NCBI RefSeq assembly: GCF_030063365.1
Contig: NZ_JASISY010000015.1
Coordinates: 35,669-99,668 of the forward strand
Length of the DNA stretch: 64,000 nucleotides
From: Cryobacterium sp. PH29-G1
GTDB taxonomy: Bacteria > Actinomycetota > Actinomycetes > Actinomycetales > Microbacteriaceae
Reading direction: 5' to 3'
Below the pieces are notes generated by a model. It had not been told where the DNA came from. It worked only from the letters and a program-made list of their open reading frames with translations, and did not search any database. Shown piece after piece: positions 57,440 through 64,000 of this stretch (position 1 is the first letter of the stretch; each line of letters opens with the position of its first letter). The position numbers were made by a program, and so were the translations under genes.

Positions 57440-58162
57440 ATGGCGAGAAACGTGACTCCACTTCGGTCGGTGGGCCAGGACCCAAACGCGCCCGTTCTGC
57501 CCAAGGACGTCTGGCCCGCGACACTTGCCCCGATCGCGCAGCTCCTCAAGAACGGTCTCGAACTCGGCCCAGTAACCGTTTTCGTCGGCGACAACGGCGT
57601 CGGGAAATCGACGCTCGTCGAGGCCATCGCGGGTGCATACGGAATGGGACCAGAAGGCGGATCGACTGGGTCGCGGCACACCACCCGTAGGTCTGAGTCC
57701 ACCCTCGCCGATCACCTGCAACTAAGCCGAGGACTCGGCGCCCGCCGGGGTGGCTTCTTCCTTCGAGCGGAGACGATGCACGGATTCTTCACCTATCTCG
57801 AGGACAACCCGGGCGGTAACGACCCGGTGTTCCACGAGCGTTCGCACGGTGAATCCTTCCTCGACCTCGTGGCCGCCCGGGCTCGTTACCCTGGCTTGTG
57901 GATCCTCGACGAACCGGAATCAGCACTCTCGTTTACGGGATCGCTCGCCCTACTATGCGATCTTCGGGACATCCTTGCCGCCGGAGGGTCTCAAGTGATT
58001 CTGTCCACGCACTCACCGATCCTGGCCTCGATTCCAGGTGCGGAGATCTACGAAGTCGGACCGTGGGGATACCGTCCCTGCGCCTGGGGCGACCTCGACC
58101 TGGTTCGGAACTGGCGATCATTCTTAGAGGATCCGCAGCGGTACCTCCGGCATCTAACCTGA
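57440..58162 (+). CDS. AAA/ABC-type ATPase of unknown role
   Basis: This 240-residue cytosolic ATPase has Walker A VGDNGVGKSTL, a signature-like LSRGLGARRGG region, Walker B LWILDEPESALS and the switch STHSPILAS. It resembles single-domain AAA_21-type ATPases related to overcoming-lysogeny and RecF-like enzymes. There is no membrane partner, so transport is unlikely. A role in DNA or defence is possible but not shown. Confidence 0.75.
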   Translation: MARNVTPLRSVGQDPNAPVLPKDVWPATLAPIAQLLKNGLELGPVTVFVGDNGVGKSTLVEAIAGAYGMGPEGGSTGSRHTTRRSESTLADHLQLSRGLGARRGGFFLRAETMHGFFTYLEDNPGGNDPVFHERSHGESFLDLVAARARYPGLWILDEPESALSFTGSLALLCDLRDILAAGGSQVILSTHSPILASIPGAEIYEVGPWGYRPCAWGDLDLVRNWRSFLEDPQRYLRHLT

Positions 58163-58167
58163 CCGAG

Positions 58168-58233
58168 GTGTCCCGAAAGGTCTTGTCCGCTGCCTGAGCC
58201 GTTTAGCGTTCCCTTTGCGGGATCACCTATCGG
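58168..58233 (+). repeat. Degenerate cassette-spacer element
   Basis: It contains GTGTCCCGAAAGG, GCGTTCCCTTTGCGGG and CTATCGGG in order. The toxin stop codon (TAG on the minus strand) lies within CTATCGGG. Confidence 0.5.
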
Positions 58234-58490
58234 GATTCGTATATCTCGCGTCGATGTCCGAGTCGGAGGATGAGCACGATTAACAGGTCGTCGTGAATCT
58301 CGTAAATGATGCGGTAGTCACCCGTTCGGACCCGCCATTCGCCAGAGCCTCCTACGAGTTGGATCGCCTTGGGCGGCCGCGGATTGTCTGCCAAGAGGTC
58401 GATCGCTGCTTGAACTCTCCGGCGGACCTGCGGATCGAACTTGCGTAGTTGCCGTTCAGCTGCTGGTGCGATCTTCACCGAGTAAGTCAT
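58227..58490 (-). CDS. RelE/ParE-superfamily toxin
   Basis: This 87-residue toxin is likely a ribosome-dependent mRNA interferase: MTYSVKIAPAAERQLRKF, EWRVRTGDYRIIYEI and the C-terminal LGHRREIY, with the basic and aromatic residues of RelE. Its ATG overlaps the antitoxin stop by four bases. A 33-base longer start exists, but its residues are atypical. Confidence 0.88.
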   Translation of the reverse strand: MTYSVKIAPAAERQLRKFDPQVRRRVQAAIDLLADNPRPPKAIQLVGGSGEWRVRTGDYRIIYEIHDDLLIVLILRLGHRREIYESR

Positions 58491-58762
58491 GCGAGGCCGA
58501 GGTCTGCTTTCACCTGTTCCCAAGGAGTAGGTTCGTTTTTCGTGCGACGCATCTCTTCACGGGATTCCTCAGCGGCACGAATATCGGCCATGTCTTCGGC
58601 CAATTCAATGAGACGCTCCAAATCGTCGACGTCGATAACAGCCGCGACTCGCCGCCCGCGGCGAGACAAGAAGACCGGCTCGTGCTCGGTACGAGCGCGG
58701 TCGATGATCGATGCGAGCTGGTCGCGTGCATCAGAAACGCTGACGGGGACCGTGGTTGACAT
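58487..58762 (-). CDS. Phd/YefM-family antitoxin
   Basis: This 91-residue protein has the YefM-type N-terminal DNA-binding/dimer region (VSDARDQLASIIDRART, EPVFLSRRGRRVAAVIDVDD) and an acidic C-terminus that should neutralise the toxin. It is the first gene of the toxin-antitoxin operon and lies behind TGTACA operator sites. Confidence 0.88.
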   Translation of the reverse strand: MSTTVPVSVSDARDQLASIIDRARTEHEPVFLSRRGRRVAAVIDVDDLERLIELAEDMADIRAAEESREEMRRTKNEPTPWEQVKADLGLA

Positions 58763-58789
58763 GTTTCAAGCGTACATTCCACTTCCCAG

Positions 58790-58816
58790 ATGTACAAGAG
58801 ATCTTTAAATGTACAA
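58790..58816 (-). promoter_or_regulatory. YefM-type operator (two TGTACA palindromes)
   Basis: ATGTACAA occurs at 58790-58797 and 58809-58816, each with core TGTACA, plus a GTACAT half-site at 58772-58777. YefM-YoeB operators in E. coli are built on the same TGTACA core, so this is probably the autorepression site. Confidence 0.8.
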
Positions 58817-58838
58817 ATGGCCTCTCGCGCGGGGTTCC

Positions 58839-58866
58839 CGTTGCCGGACCAGCGAGTCCGGCAACG
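58839..58866 (-). terminator. Terminator-like hairpin after the resolvase
   Basis: A perfect 11-bp stem CGTTGCCGGAC/GTCCGGCAACG with a 6-base loop, 22 bases after the resolvase stop. The GGGGTTCCCG before it may be a spacer remnant. Confidence 0.7.
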
Positions 58867-58888
58867 AGACTTTGGTTGAGGGCCCCGA

Positions 58889-59473
58889 TCACTGGCCCGA
58901 TTCGAACTGACGTTGAATAGTGCGGTAAACGGTCGACCGCGCGACGTTGAAGAGCTCCGCAAGTTCCGCGCTGGAGTGAAGGCCAGCGTTGTGGACTTCG
59001 ATCAAGTGTTTCTGCTGTGGTCCCGACAGTTTGGGCTGCTTACCGCGAAGGTGCCCTTTCGCTTTGGCCACCTGCATTCCTTCGCGCGTTCTGGCGCGAA
59101 TCAGATCCGACTCGAATTCAGCGACCATCGCCAGGACGTTGAAGAGGAGGCGCCCGACCGGGTCGTTCGGATCATGCACCGCTCCGCCGATACTCAGCTT
59201 CACATCTTTGACCGTCAGCTCGTCGATGATGTCTTTCGCATCCCTGAGTGACCGTGCGAGTCTGTCGAGTTTGGCGACGACGAGGGTATCTCCAGCACGG
59301 CAGGCGGCCAAGGCTTCGCGAAGCCCGGGTCGAGCTCGGTTCGTTCCGGTGAGACCATGATCGGTGTAGATCAGTGACGATCTAACGCCCAGTCGTTCCA
59401 GGGCGTTTTGTTGGGCGGTGAGATCTTGTTCCTCTGTGGAAACGCGTGCGTATCCAATTAGTAATCCATTCAT
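58889..59473 (-). CDS. Serine recombinase (resolvase/invertase family)
   Basis: This 194-residue small serine recombinase is complete. Catalytic Ser is in GYARVSTEEQDL, with KLDRLARS and AEFESDLIRARTREG, and a C-terminal HTH (SSAELAELFNVARSTVYRTI). It could resolve or invert DNA at paired sites. No transposase is adjacent. It lies roughly in the middle of the segment bounded by the two 84-bp repeats. Confidence 0.92.
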   Translation of the reverse strand: MNGLLIGYARVSTEEQDLTAQQNALERLGVRSSLIYTDHGLTGTNRARPGLREALAACRAGDTLVVAKLDRLARSLRDAKDIIDELTVKDVKLSIGGAVHDPNDPVGRLLFNVLAMVAEFESDLIRARTREGMQVAKAKGHLRGKQPKLSGPQQKHLIEVHNAGLHSSAELAELFNVARSTVYRTIQRQFESGQ

Positions 59474-59480
59474 GGCGAAA

Positions 59481-59540
59481 CTGTTCCGCTTTGCGGTGAG
59501 CGGGTCAATAATCGTCGCGCTGGACGTCCGTCTATCGGGC
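59481..59540 (+). repeat. Degenerate spacer elements upstream of the resolvase
   Basis: CTGTTCCGCTTTGCGG is followed by a second type, GTCGCGCTGGACGTCCGTCT with ATCGGGC, similar to 60953-60982 and 62597-62616. The TPR gene's stop codon lies in CTATCGGG. Confidence 0.55.
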
Positions 59541-60053
59541 GCTTTCGGAAGTGGCCGAAAAGTCGAGCGATGTCAGGTACTCTGCGTTGCCGCGCATGGC
59601 GGGCTTGTACCGGTCAATCTCTTCCGAATGCACATGGTCGGCAAGCAGACTGAGAAGGCTGCCGAGAGCGGTGTTGACACGGCCGGCCGCATGCAGGCTC
59701 AGAGATTCGAATGCGCCGAGGGCAACAGAGTCCGGAAACTCCCTGCGCGCTTGCGCGAACACCGTGACCGACTCATCTATGCGGCCAAGGTTGCGGAGGG
59801 TGCTCCCGTATTGGAGGTAGCACCGGCGACGCACGTCCCCGTCGAGCCCTTCGGTCATCGCTCGCTCGTAGAACCCCAGGGCGGTCGTCTCCTCGCCCGC
59901 GGTGTCGTACGCACCGCCTACTTCGTAGAGGACTCGGGGGTCACGCGGGTGCATCTCGTAGACATGGAGAAGGGCGGCAAGCGTTGGGCCCATATTGTCT
60001 CGGTCGCGAGCCGCGAAGATGCGGTCCAGCTCGATGTGCAGTTCGATACTCAT
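59532..60053 (-). CDS. Tetratricopeptide-repeat protein
   Basis: This 173-residue helical protein shows TPR-like pairs (RVLYEVGGAYDTAGEETTAL; YLQYGSTLRNLGRIDESVTV). It probably forms a small TPR scaffold. A partner is not evident. Confidence 0.65.
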   Translation of the reverse strand: MSIELHIELDRIFAARDRDNMGPTLAALLHVYEMHPRDPRVLYEVGGAYDTAGEETTALGFYERAMTEGLDGDVRRRCYLQYGSTLRNLGRIDESVTVFAQARREFPDSVALGAFESLSLHAAGRVNTALGSLLSLLADHVHSEEIDRYKPAMRGNAEYLTSLDFSATSESAR

Positions 60054-60184
60054 TGATGAGTGGCTCCTCGACTCGTGCCGGCCGCGCAGACGCGCGTGCT
60101 CAGGCTAGCTGCCGGACTTGATTCATTTGTCGTTCCACTGGAAACGGGTCGGGGGTCGGCGTTGACACAAATAGGGTTGGGGGC

Positions 60185-60844
60185 ATGTCGCATGCACTTG
60201 AACAGCTCTGGCCGCCGTTTGGATTGCTGATCGAATGCGGGTCACTCTCTCTGTCTCCCGTTCGAGATTCCGATTTGCCCGACCTTGTGGCACTCGCACA
60301 CGAAGGGATTCACGACTCCGCTGCGATGCCATTTGATTTTCCATGGACGGCCGGGACCCCCGACGAAGTTCGATTAAGGCTCCTGCAGTTCCACTGGGGG
60401 CGACGTTCTGCCATGACGCCAGCATCGTGGCAACTTGAATCCACAGTCCGTTTCGAGGGAGAAATCGTTGGTTGCCAAGGAATTTCGACCAGTGACTATC
60501 TCGTGACGAGAACCGGCGAGACAGGATCGTGGCTCGGGGCGAAGCATCACGGACGGGGCATCGGCACGCTAATGCGCCAAACTCTCTGTGCATTCATGTT
60601 CGACCATCTAGATGCAGCTGAGGTCACGTCCGCAGCGTTCACCGACAACCCAGCATCGCTTGCCGTGTCGAGAAAAGTCGGCTACCGAGAGAACGGCCTG
60701 GTTCGCCGCCGGCGGCGCGAAGGTGAGATGGCTTTGAGCCAACAACTGACATTGACTACCGAAACGCTCAACAGATCCGATCAGGAGTTCCGCGTCACGG
60801 GCGTGCCTCAGCTACGTGAGTTCCTTGGGCTCGAATCGGTTTAG
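60185..60844 (+). CDS. GNAT-family acetyltransferase (RimJ/RimL-like)
   Basis: This 219-residue protein has the acetyl-CoA-binding loop in LGAKHHGRGIGTLMRQ and the C-terminal FTDNPASLAVSRKVGY. The substrate may be a protein N-terminus or a small amine such as an antibiotic. It has an independent promoter region. Confidence 0.85.
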   Translation: MSHALEQLWPPFGLLIECGSLSLSPVRDSDLPDLVALAHEGIHDSAAMPFDFPWTAGTPDEVRLRLLQFHWGRRSAMTPASWQLESTVRFEGEIVGCQGISTSDYLVTRTGETGSWLGAKHHGRGIGTLMRQTLCAFMFDHLDAAEVTSAAFTDNPASLAVSRKVGYRENGLVRRRRREGEMALSQQLTLTTETLNRSDQEFRVTGVPQLREFLGLESV

Positions 60845-60952
60845 CCGCACGAATCACCTCATTAATTGCACCGCGCGTGCAGGTGCCCAGTAGACGTTCC
60901 CCTGTGACACAACGTCGGCGTACTCGGCCGCCAGCTGGTTCGGCGCCAGATC

Positions 60953-60982
60953 TGTCGCGCTCGACGTCCGGCTTGCGGGAAC
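60953..60982 (+). repeat. Second-type spacer element
   Basis: CTGTCGCGCTCGACGTCCGG followed by CTTGCGGGAAC; similar to 59511-59540 and 62597-62626. A first-type remnant GTAGACGTTCCCCTGTG lies at 60891. The rest of 60845-61102 shows nothing recognisable. Confidence 0.6.
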
Positions 60983-61102
60983 AAAAATGATCCACCGGAC
61001 GACATCCAGTGCGTCAACATGGTCGGGAAAACTCGCTTTTATCCACCCAGCCCGCAGGGTTCATCCAGCTGCCATCTTGCGGGCTGAATCAGGCTCCGCC
61101 CG

Positions 61103-61612
61103 CTAGTCATTGTCTGAGGCGGATGGTTGTGGCGGCTGCCATCCCTCCTGCTTTCGGATTGCTCGTTGGATCCGCCGACTGATCTCGCCCAGCTGACCTC
61201 GTTGGGCGCTTGTGAGGGGATCGAGGACTAATTCCTTGACCGAGAGGGCTTGCACCGGAGTGGCCGTGTCGAGCATCTTTAGCCCGGCGTCGGTCAGGGT
61301 GGTCAGGGTTGACCGCCCGTCCACGGGGTCTCGGGTGCGCTGTACCCAGCCCCGGCCCTCAATCCGCGACACTGCTCGAGACAGCCGCGAGAGCGAGCTG
61401 TTGGCATAGTCAGCCAGAACAGTCATCCTCAGCGCGCGGTCCGGTGCGTCAGCCAAAGCAAACAGGATGCCGTACTCAAAATGCGTGAGATCGAAACTAC
61501 GAATGAGAGGGGCGTCGAGGGCCGGCGGCAACCATTCCAGCACTGTCGCAAGGGCCGCCCACGTCGCGAGGTCATCTCCTGTGAGACGGTTCGGGTCGCT
61601 GGAATCACTCAT
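61103..61612 (-). CDS. MarR-family transcriptional regulator
   Basis: This 169-residue winged-helix regulator has the recognition region YANSSLSRLSRAVSRIEGRG and the wing TRDPVDGRSTLTTLTDAG typical of MarR. ATG 61612 is used; an upstream ATG at 61648 lies in the operator. It is divergent from the SDR gene and probably represses it and itself until a ligand binds. Confidence 0.9.
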   Translation of the reverse strand: MSDSSDPNRLTGDDLATWAALATVLEWLPPALDAPLIRSFDLTHFEYGILFALADAPDRALRMTVLADYANSSLSRLSRAVSRIEGRGWVQRTRDPVDGRSTLTTLTDAGLKMLDTATPVQALSVKELVLDPLTSAQRGQLGEISRRIQRAIRKQEGWQPPQPSASDND

Positions 61613-61658
61613 ACTTACAGAATACAAGTTACTTGACTGGGCAATCAAATAAGATTAG

Positions 61659-61684
61659 TTTTTACTTGACTGAGCAAGTAAAAA
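61659..61684. promoter_or_regulatory. Palindromic MarR-type operator
   Basis: TTTTTACTTG, 6 bases, CAAGTAAAAA is a perfect 10-bp inverted repeat between the divergent marR and SDR genes. A half-degenerate copy (TTACTTGACTGGGCAATCAA) is at 61629-61648. Both share ACTTGACTG-GCAA. Confidence 0.82.
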
Positions 61685-61703
61685 TTGAGGGGTTCGTACA
61701 ATC

Positions 61704-62495
61704 ATGGACATGCAGCTGGCAAACAAACGCGCTTTTGTAAGCGGCTCAACGCAAGGGATCGGGTATTCGATCGCGAAGGCTCTTCTCCGGGAGGGCGTTG
61801 CGGTGGTGATCAATGGCCGTGACGACAGCCGGCTCCAGCAGTCGGTGAAGAACCTCGAAGCCGAAGTGCCTGGCGGGAACGTGACGGGTATTGCGGCGGA
61901 CTTCGCGGACGCCGCAGACGTGCGGCGGCTCCTCGATTCGCTCGGCGGCGTCGACATCCTCGTCAACAACGTCGGCCTCTTCGAGGTGCAGCCTTTCGCC
62001 GAAATACCCGACGACGACTGGTCGCGCTATTTCGACGTGAACGTGATGAGCGGAGTCCGCCTATCCCGAGCGCTGCTGCCGGGGATGATCGACGAAGGAT
62101 GGGGCCGGATCATCTTCATTGGGAGCGAATCAGGTGTAGCCATACCCGCTGACATGACGCACTATGGTGTGACCAAAGCAGGGATGCTCGCGTTGAGTAA
62201 CGGCCTCGCCAAGCTCACCCGCGGTACCGGCGTGACTGTCAACACAATTCTCGGCGGCCCGACTTACTCAGACGGCGTCGCCGATACCATCCGCGACATC
62301 GCCGAGGCGCAACGACTCTCGACGGATGATCTGAAGGCGGTCATCATTGGCGGGAACCAGACGTCTCTCCTCGAGCGCTTCATTGAGCCTGACGAAATCG
62401 CGAACCTCGCCGTGTATCTCTCCAGCCCGCTCTCCTCTGCAACGAACGGAGCTGCCGTGCGCGCTGACGGTGGAGTACTGACCGCAATGCTGTGA
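61704..62495 (+). CDS. Short-chain dehydrogenase/reductase
   Basis: This 263-residue NAD(P)-dependent oxidoreductase has the Rossmann motif SGSTQGIGYSIA, NNVG in LVNNVGLFE, catalytic Ser in FIGSESG and YxxxK as YGVTKAG, and a C-terminal ADGGVL. The substrate is unknown. The divergent MarR and shared palindrome suggest induction by a small compound. Confidence 0.9.
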   Translation: MDMQLANKRAFVSGSTQGIGYSIAKALLREGVAVVINGRDDSRLQQSVKNLEAEVPGGNVTGIAADFADAADVRRLLDSLGGVDILVNNVGLFEVQPFAEIPDDDWSRYFDVNVMSGVRLSRALLPGMIDEGWGRIIFIGSESGVAIPADMTHYGVTKAGMLALSNGLAKLTRGTGVTVNTILGGPTYSDGVADTIRDIAEAQRLSTDDLKAVIIGGNQTSLLERFIEPDEIANLAVYLSSPLSSATNGAAVRADGGVLTAML

Positions 62496-62596
62496 CCGGC
62501 GCAGGGGGCAGCGCCGCCCTCCGAAGCTGTCATGAATTCCCGCCCGCGCGGGATCATTTATTTGTGCGGGCGGGGATCCCGCACAGGCGAACGAAT

Positions 62597-62629
62597 TTGT
62601 CGCGCGGCACGTTCGGCTTACGGGTCAAT
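62597..62629 (+). repeat. Second-type spacer element overlapping a stop codon
   Basis: TTGTCGCGCGGCACGTTCGG followed by CTTACGGGTCAAT. The TTA at 62618-62620 is the stop codon of the minus-strand gene. Confidence 0.6.
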
Positions 62630-62878
62630 TCGATGCGTCTGATCCTCCGCGGTCTTTTTCTTCTTGGCAATCAAAGCGATGACCGCGCTAGCAGCTGAGA
62701 GGACGGCTAGCAGCAGAGCGAGAACCAGACTAAAAACATGCCCTCCGTTGGTTCCCGTGTCTCCGCTCGCGATCGCAATTATCTGGATCGTTGCGTTTGC
62801 AAGCCAAAGCACGACCATTGCGAGGCTGAGCCCGACCTGGTGCCTGCCGATCCACAAAAGCATCCGTCTGCCAGTCAT
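62618..62878 (-). CDS. Small membrane protein with two helices
   Basis: This 86-residue protein has hydrophobic segments at about 14-34 and 44-66 and a Lys-rich segment IAKKKKTAED at the C-terminus. No family is recognised. ATG 62878 is chosen over a longer frame whose extra residues are translated from a spacer element. Confidence 0.6.
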   Translation of the reverse strand: MTGRRMLLWIGRHQVGLSLAMVVLWLANATIQIIAIASGDTGTNGGHVFSLVLALLLAVLSAASAVIALIAKKKKTAEDQTHRIDP

Positions 62879-62914
62879 GGTGTCAATATATCCGTGTGAT
62901 CTTCCAATTCCTAC

Positions 62915-62944
62915 GAGTCCGATAGGGGTTCCCCTTACGGAGTC
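62915..62944 (+). repeat. Cassette-spacer element 7
   Basis: GAGTCCGATAGGGGTTCCCC followed by TTACGGAGTC; arms TCCG...CGGA and GGGG/CCCC flank TT. Confidence 0.75.
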
Positions 62945-62988
62945 ACGTCGTTCTGAAATCGGGCGACCAGGCCGGCGATGCGAGGAAA

Positions 62989-63594
62989 CTACCGGAGGGA
63001 GAATTCCTTCGTTGCTAAGGAATGCCGAAGGCCAAGGCGCACGGCTGGCCATTCACTCGCAGTGATGGAAAATACAACCGTGTCGCGCAGAGCGCCGTCC
63101 GGTCCAACTGAGTGGCTGCGCAGCACTCCATCTTCCTTTGCGCCCAAAGCGGCTATCGCCTTTCGTGATTGGCGGTTGTGCCAGTGAGTGCGAAACTCGA
63201 CGGCAATGCAGTCCAGAGCGTCGAAGGCGTACCCCAGTTGGAGGAGCTTGGCCTCTCGGTTCGCGCCCGTGCCTTGAGCGCTTTTCGCCAGCCAAGTCGA
63301 GCCAATTTCTAATCGCGGGGCATCGGTGCTCGGGTTCATAAAGGTTGTCATTCCGACGATCCGTCCAGTTGACGCGAGCCGAGTGGCCCACGGCAGCATT
63401 TTTCCTTGCTCATGGAGGCTAAGCCGGCGTTCCACCTCCGAGGTCATCGCGTCGGGGTGCGGAATAGAGGTGTACCACGCACGCCAGAGTTGGCCGTCGT
63501 TCGCAGCGCCACGGAGCTCGGCGACGTGATCGAATGACAGGGGCTCAAGGGTTACGAGCGATCCCGAGAGCGGGGGCGATTCAAAGAGATCCAT
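62989..63594 (-). CDS. GNAT-family N-acetyltransferase
   Basis: This 201-residue RimJ/RimL-type acetyltransferase has GSLVTLEPLSFDHVAEL, LEIGSTWLAKSAQGTGANRE (acetyl-CoA loop) and FRTHWHNRQSRKAIAALGA. The substrate is not known. It is the last complete gene of the island. Confidence 0.9.
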   Translation of the reverse strand: MDLFESPPLSGSLVTLEPLSFDHVAELRGAANDGQLWRAWYTSIPHPDAMTSEVERRLSLHEQGKMLPWATRLASTGRIVGMTTFMNPSTDAPRLEIGSTWLAKSAQGTGANREAKLLQLGYAFDALDCIAVEFRTHWHNRQSRKAIAALGAKEDGVLRSHSVGPDGALRDTVVFSITASEWPAVRLGLRHSLATKEFSLR

Positions 63595-63660
63595 GGTCCG
63601 ACACTATGGCACCCGGATAACCCGTGCGTCTCGGTCGGGATGAGCCGCACTAGAACTGAA

Positions 63661-63687
63661 CCCGTAAGAGGGTCCGCTACCGGAAAG
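63661..63687 (+). repeat. Cassette-spacer element 8
   Basis: CCCGTAAGAGGGTCCGCTAC followed by CGGAAAG, directly before the second 84-bp repeat. Confidence 0.6.
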
Positions 63688-63692
63688 TAGCT

Positions 63693-63777
63693 GTCCCGTA
63701 GGGGGGGTCCCCATACGGGCAACTCGCTCAGCGAATCGACTTGAGGAATCACGCTTCAACGCGCCCGGTGGGCGTCC
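63693..63777 (+). repeat. 84-bp direct repeat, copy B, with spacer element 9
   Basis: It matches 56906-56989 except for three changes or an indel in the GGAGGTT segment. Similarity ends at GGGCGTCC. No gene lies between it and the terminator. Confidence 0.9.
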
Positions 63778-63842
63778 GCTCACTGCACCACCTTAGGCCG
63801 GCCCAGTTCATGGGGAGCGGAATCGATTTCGGCCACGTGATA

Positions 63843-63881
63843 ATCACCTGAGCACGAGCGTCACGCTCGTGCTCAGGTGAT
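63843..63881. terminator. Very strong hairpin terminator
   Basis: A perfect 18-bp stem (63843-63860 against 63864-63881, arm starting ATCACCTGAGCACGAGCG) with loop TCA, 6 bases beyond the stop of the minus-strand transporter gene. Confidence 0.9.
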
Positions 63882-63887
63882 GCCTAC

Positions 63888-64000
63888 TCAGGGGTGGTCG
63901 TCTCCGCGCATGCGCACGGCAACGACGAGCCCGGATGCCGCGGTCAGCGCCGCGACCACGGCCACCGCGGTCGGGATGCCGAAGGCGTCGGCGAGCAGCC
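63888..64000 (-). CDS. C-terminal end of a probable MFS transporter (partial)
   Basis: The last 37 residues of a membrane protein are visible: a hydrophobic helix (FGIPTAVAVVAALTAASGLV) and a short basic tail VRMRGDDHP. This resembles the final helix of MFS permeases. The remainder is outside the window. Confidence 0.5.
   Translation of the reverse strand, partial: LLADAFGIPTAVAVVAALTAASGLVVAVRMRGDDHP

Noticed and set aside
45343..63723. Spacer elements as classical integron attC sites
   Set aside because: The palindrome, orientation and cargo fit, but RYYYAAC and GTTRRRY core boxes are absent and no integron integrase is in the window.

Overview
The window reads as chromosomal DNA of a high-GC Gram-positive actinobacterium, most likely a member of the Microbacteriaceae (Cryobacterium/Leifsonia-like). 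The evidence is the gene order RegX3 regulator - CarD - IspDF - CysS - RlmB, the actinobacterial families DUF4032, DUF3263, DUF3027, DUF2530, WXG100, bacterial XPB helicase and FolP2, an LAxTG-type surface anchor, and groEL under a CIRCE operator.

Bases 1-11,200 are housekeeping core: a phosphate-type response regulator, CarD, isoprenoid and cysteinyl-tRNA synthesis, an rRNA methyltransferase, an AbiEi-like protein bracketed by inverted 66-bp GGGCCC-rich palindromic repeats, a DUF4032 protein, a sugar-type ABC ATPase and a membrane-anchored thioredoxin-fold protein, ending at tRNA-Thr(TGT). Bases 11,222-17,770 form a small accessory insert behind that tRNA: a frameshifted MalT/LuxR-type regulator and a 1188-residue LAxTG surface protein. 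Bases 18,000-40,990 return to core: ABC-F ATPase, DMT transporter (preceded by two more 66-bp repeats), nitroreductase/MsrB, cold-shock protein, groEL, WXG100, a two-component system, FolP2 with a RibD-like reductase, XPB helicase and its partner, CspA-like/DUF3027, SerC, a DtxR/IdeR regulator, an NlpC/P60 hydrolase and an HNH nuclease, ending at tRNA-Arg(CCT).

From tRNA-Arg to about 63,800 lies a 23-kb accessory island. It begins with the C-terminal stump of a tyrosine integrase. It then carries mostly short, unrelated, independently oriented genes (lipoproteins, an ECF sigma factor with a partner, VOC, hemerythrin, DUF4143 ATPase, RelE/YefM toxin-antitoxin, serine resolvase, GNATs, MarR/SDR pair) mixed with gene fragments. 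From 45.3 kb onward these genes are separated by a family of short palindrome-like elements (GTCCCG...GGTTCC...TACGGGC), all in the same orientation on the + strand whatever the direction of the neighbouring genes. Two longer repeats (about 84 bp and about 100 bp) contain the same core. The layout resembles a gene-cassette array but lacks recognisable integron core sites; it is the most interesting part of the window.

The last 113 bases hold the 3' end of an MFS-like transporter behind a strong terminator, probably the return to core sequence.
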